A DNA stretch of 6,789 nucleotides from Rhizobiaceae bacterium (GTDB lineage Bacteria; Pseudomonadota; Alphaproteobacteria; Rhizobiales; Rhizobiaceae). Under the pieces are notes generated by a model that saw only the letters and a list, made by a program, of their open reading frames with translations, made no database searches and was not told the origin of the DNA. Shown here piece after piece: positions 6,127 to 6,789 of this stretch; position 1 is the stretch's first letter, and every line of letters begins with the position of its first letter. Where the stretch lies: the NCBI GenBank assembly GCA_028865845.1, contig JAGWJK010000238.1, positions 1 through 6,789 of the forward strand. The letters run 5' to 3'. The position numbers were made by a program, and so were the translations under genes.

Positions 6127-6789
6127 AGGCCAGGACAGCAGAACAAGCGCGGTCGGGGGCGTGGTAACAACAATAACGGCGGCGGCGGTGGAAATAACAA
6201 CAATAACAATTTCAACCGCAAGGGTTCCAACCCGCTGACCAGGACTTACGACAGCTCCGGTCCCGATGTGAAAATCCGCGGAACCGCTCAGCATATCGCT
6301 GAAAAATATTCGACCCTTGCCCGTGATGCGCAAAGCGCCGGCGACCGGGTCATGGCGGAGAACTATCTCCAGCACGCCGAACACTACAATCGGATCATCG
6401 CCAGCGCCCAGGCGCAGATGCAGGAACGCTACCAGCGCGACGACAATCAGCAGTATAACGAGCGCGACCACGGCGAGCGGGACATGGACGATATCGACTC
6501 GATCGATATGGACGAGCAGCCGCAGGTCGCGGCAGCACCTGCCCGCGCGCAGCAGCCTGTCGCTCCTCAGCCCGCTCCGGCCCCTGCGCCGGTTGTCGAG
6601 GTCATCGATGGCACCGGCCCGCAGCCGGTAATCGAAGGCATTCCGGCAGAAGTCGCGATCGAGGAAGAAACGCCTGCGGTCGCTGCCAGCGAACGCCAGC
6701 CGCGCCGCCGCAATGCCGGCAACCGCCCGCGGCGTCAGCCGCGCCGCAGTGCCGAAGGCGAAGCGCAGGCTGAAGGTGCTGCGCCCGAA
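6124..6789 (+). CDS. DUF4167 domain-containing protein, 3' end beyond the window
   Basis: The frame is open from ATG at 6124 to the last base (222 codons, no stop), so the gene is truncated by the window edge. Residues 8-33 are low complexity: KRGRGRGN, then Asn and Gly runs (N15-18, G19-23, N24-29). Residues about 36-98 form the conserved block I recognise as DUF4167, with SNPLTRTYDSSGPDVKIRGT and then two predicted helices around AEKYSTLARDA and AENYLQHAEHYNRII. After this come an acidic stretch (about 106-131), a Pro/Ala/Gln-rich linker (about 133-156) and an Arg-rich segment (about 191-208, RQPRRR and RQPRR). No signal peptide or membrane segment is visible. The family is common in Alphaproteobacteria and I know of no established function. 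The Arg/Gly and Arg/Pro-rich disordered regions suggest RNA or DNA binding, which is inference. It has its own long leader, so it is probably a separate transcription unit. Confidence 0.9.
   Translation, partial: MRPGQQNKRGRGRGNNNNGGGGGNNNNNNFNRKGSNPLTRTYDSSGPDVKIRGTAQHIAEKYSTLARDAQSAGDRVMAENYLQHAEHYNRIIASAQAQMQERYQRDDNQQYNERDHGERDMDDIDSIDMDEQPQVAAAPARAQQPVAPQPAPAPAPVVEVIDGTGPQPVIEGIPAEVAIEEETPAVAASERQPRRRNAGNRPRRQPRRSAEGEAQAEGAAPE

Noticed and set aside
6113..6127. Four-codon leader frame GTG-AAG-GAT-CTA-TGA overlapping the DUF4167 ATG
   Set aside because: It has no Shine-Dalgarno of its own and is too short to distinguish from chance.
6109..6471. Minus-strand frame with a hydrophobic start, opposite the DUF4167 gene
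   Set aside because: The Val/Ile-rich stretch is the reverse complement of Asn, Asp and His codons in the DUF4167 gene. The plus-strand frame has a good ribosome binding site and a conserved domain.
6317..6631. Plus-strand frame of 104 codons overlapping the DUF4167 gene
   Set aside because: It is a +1 shadow, rich in Ser, Arg and Thr, with no ribosome binding site; the DUF4167 frame covers the same bases with conserved residues.

Overview
The window looks like a chromosomal housekeeping segment from an alphaproteobacterium of the Rhizobiales, most likely Rhizobium, Agrobacterium or Sinorhizobium. The evidence is high GC with strong third-position G/C bias, the gene order lysC-ptsP-prfA-prmC followed by a DUF4167 gene, the aspartokinase and PtsP sequence style, and a palindromic GCATGATC...GATCATGC intergenic repeat of a kind I associate with rhizobial genomes. 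All five genes lie on the plus strand.

Layout: (1) 1-1271, lysC (aspartate kinase), missing only its first few bases. (2) A 101-bp gap with a small GC hairpin. (3) 1373-3640, ptsP, Enzyme I of the nitrogen phosphotransferase system, with an N-terminal GAF domain. (4) An 88-bp gap almost filled by a 49-bp palindromic repeat that begins on the last base of the ptsP stop codon. (5) 3729-4808, prfA (release factor 1, GTG start). (6) 4805-5680, prmC (release-factor glutamine methyltransferase), overlapping prfA by 4 bp. (7) 5681-6123, a 443-bp gene-free stretch with short repeats, a weak promoter candidate and a run of hairpins just ahead of (8) 6124 to the window end, an open-ended gene for a DUF4167 protein with an Arg/Gly/Asn-rich N-terminus.

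How they work together: prfA and prmC form a functional pair, since PrmC methylates the GGQ glutamine of RF1 and the genes are translationally coupled. LysC (entry to Lys/Thr/Met/diaminopimelate synthesis) and PtsP (a phosphorelay linked to nitrogen status) are both tied to amino-acid and nitrogen metabolism, but any regulatory link is inference. DUF4167 has no established function that I know of; its composition suggests nucleic-acid binding.

I found no mobile element, CRISPR, tRNA/rRNA, toxin-antitoxin or defence system, and no clearly new multi-gene system. The points most worth a second look are a possible internal translation start in lysC at the classical beta-subunit position, the palindromic repeat abutting the ptsP stop, the structured leader of the DUF4167 gene, the DUF4167 protein itself, and the composition shift inside prmC.
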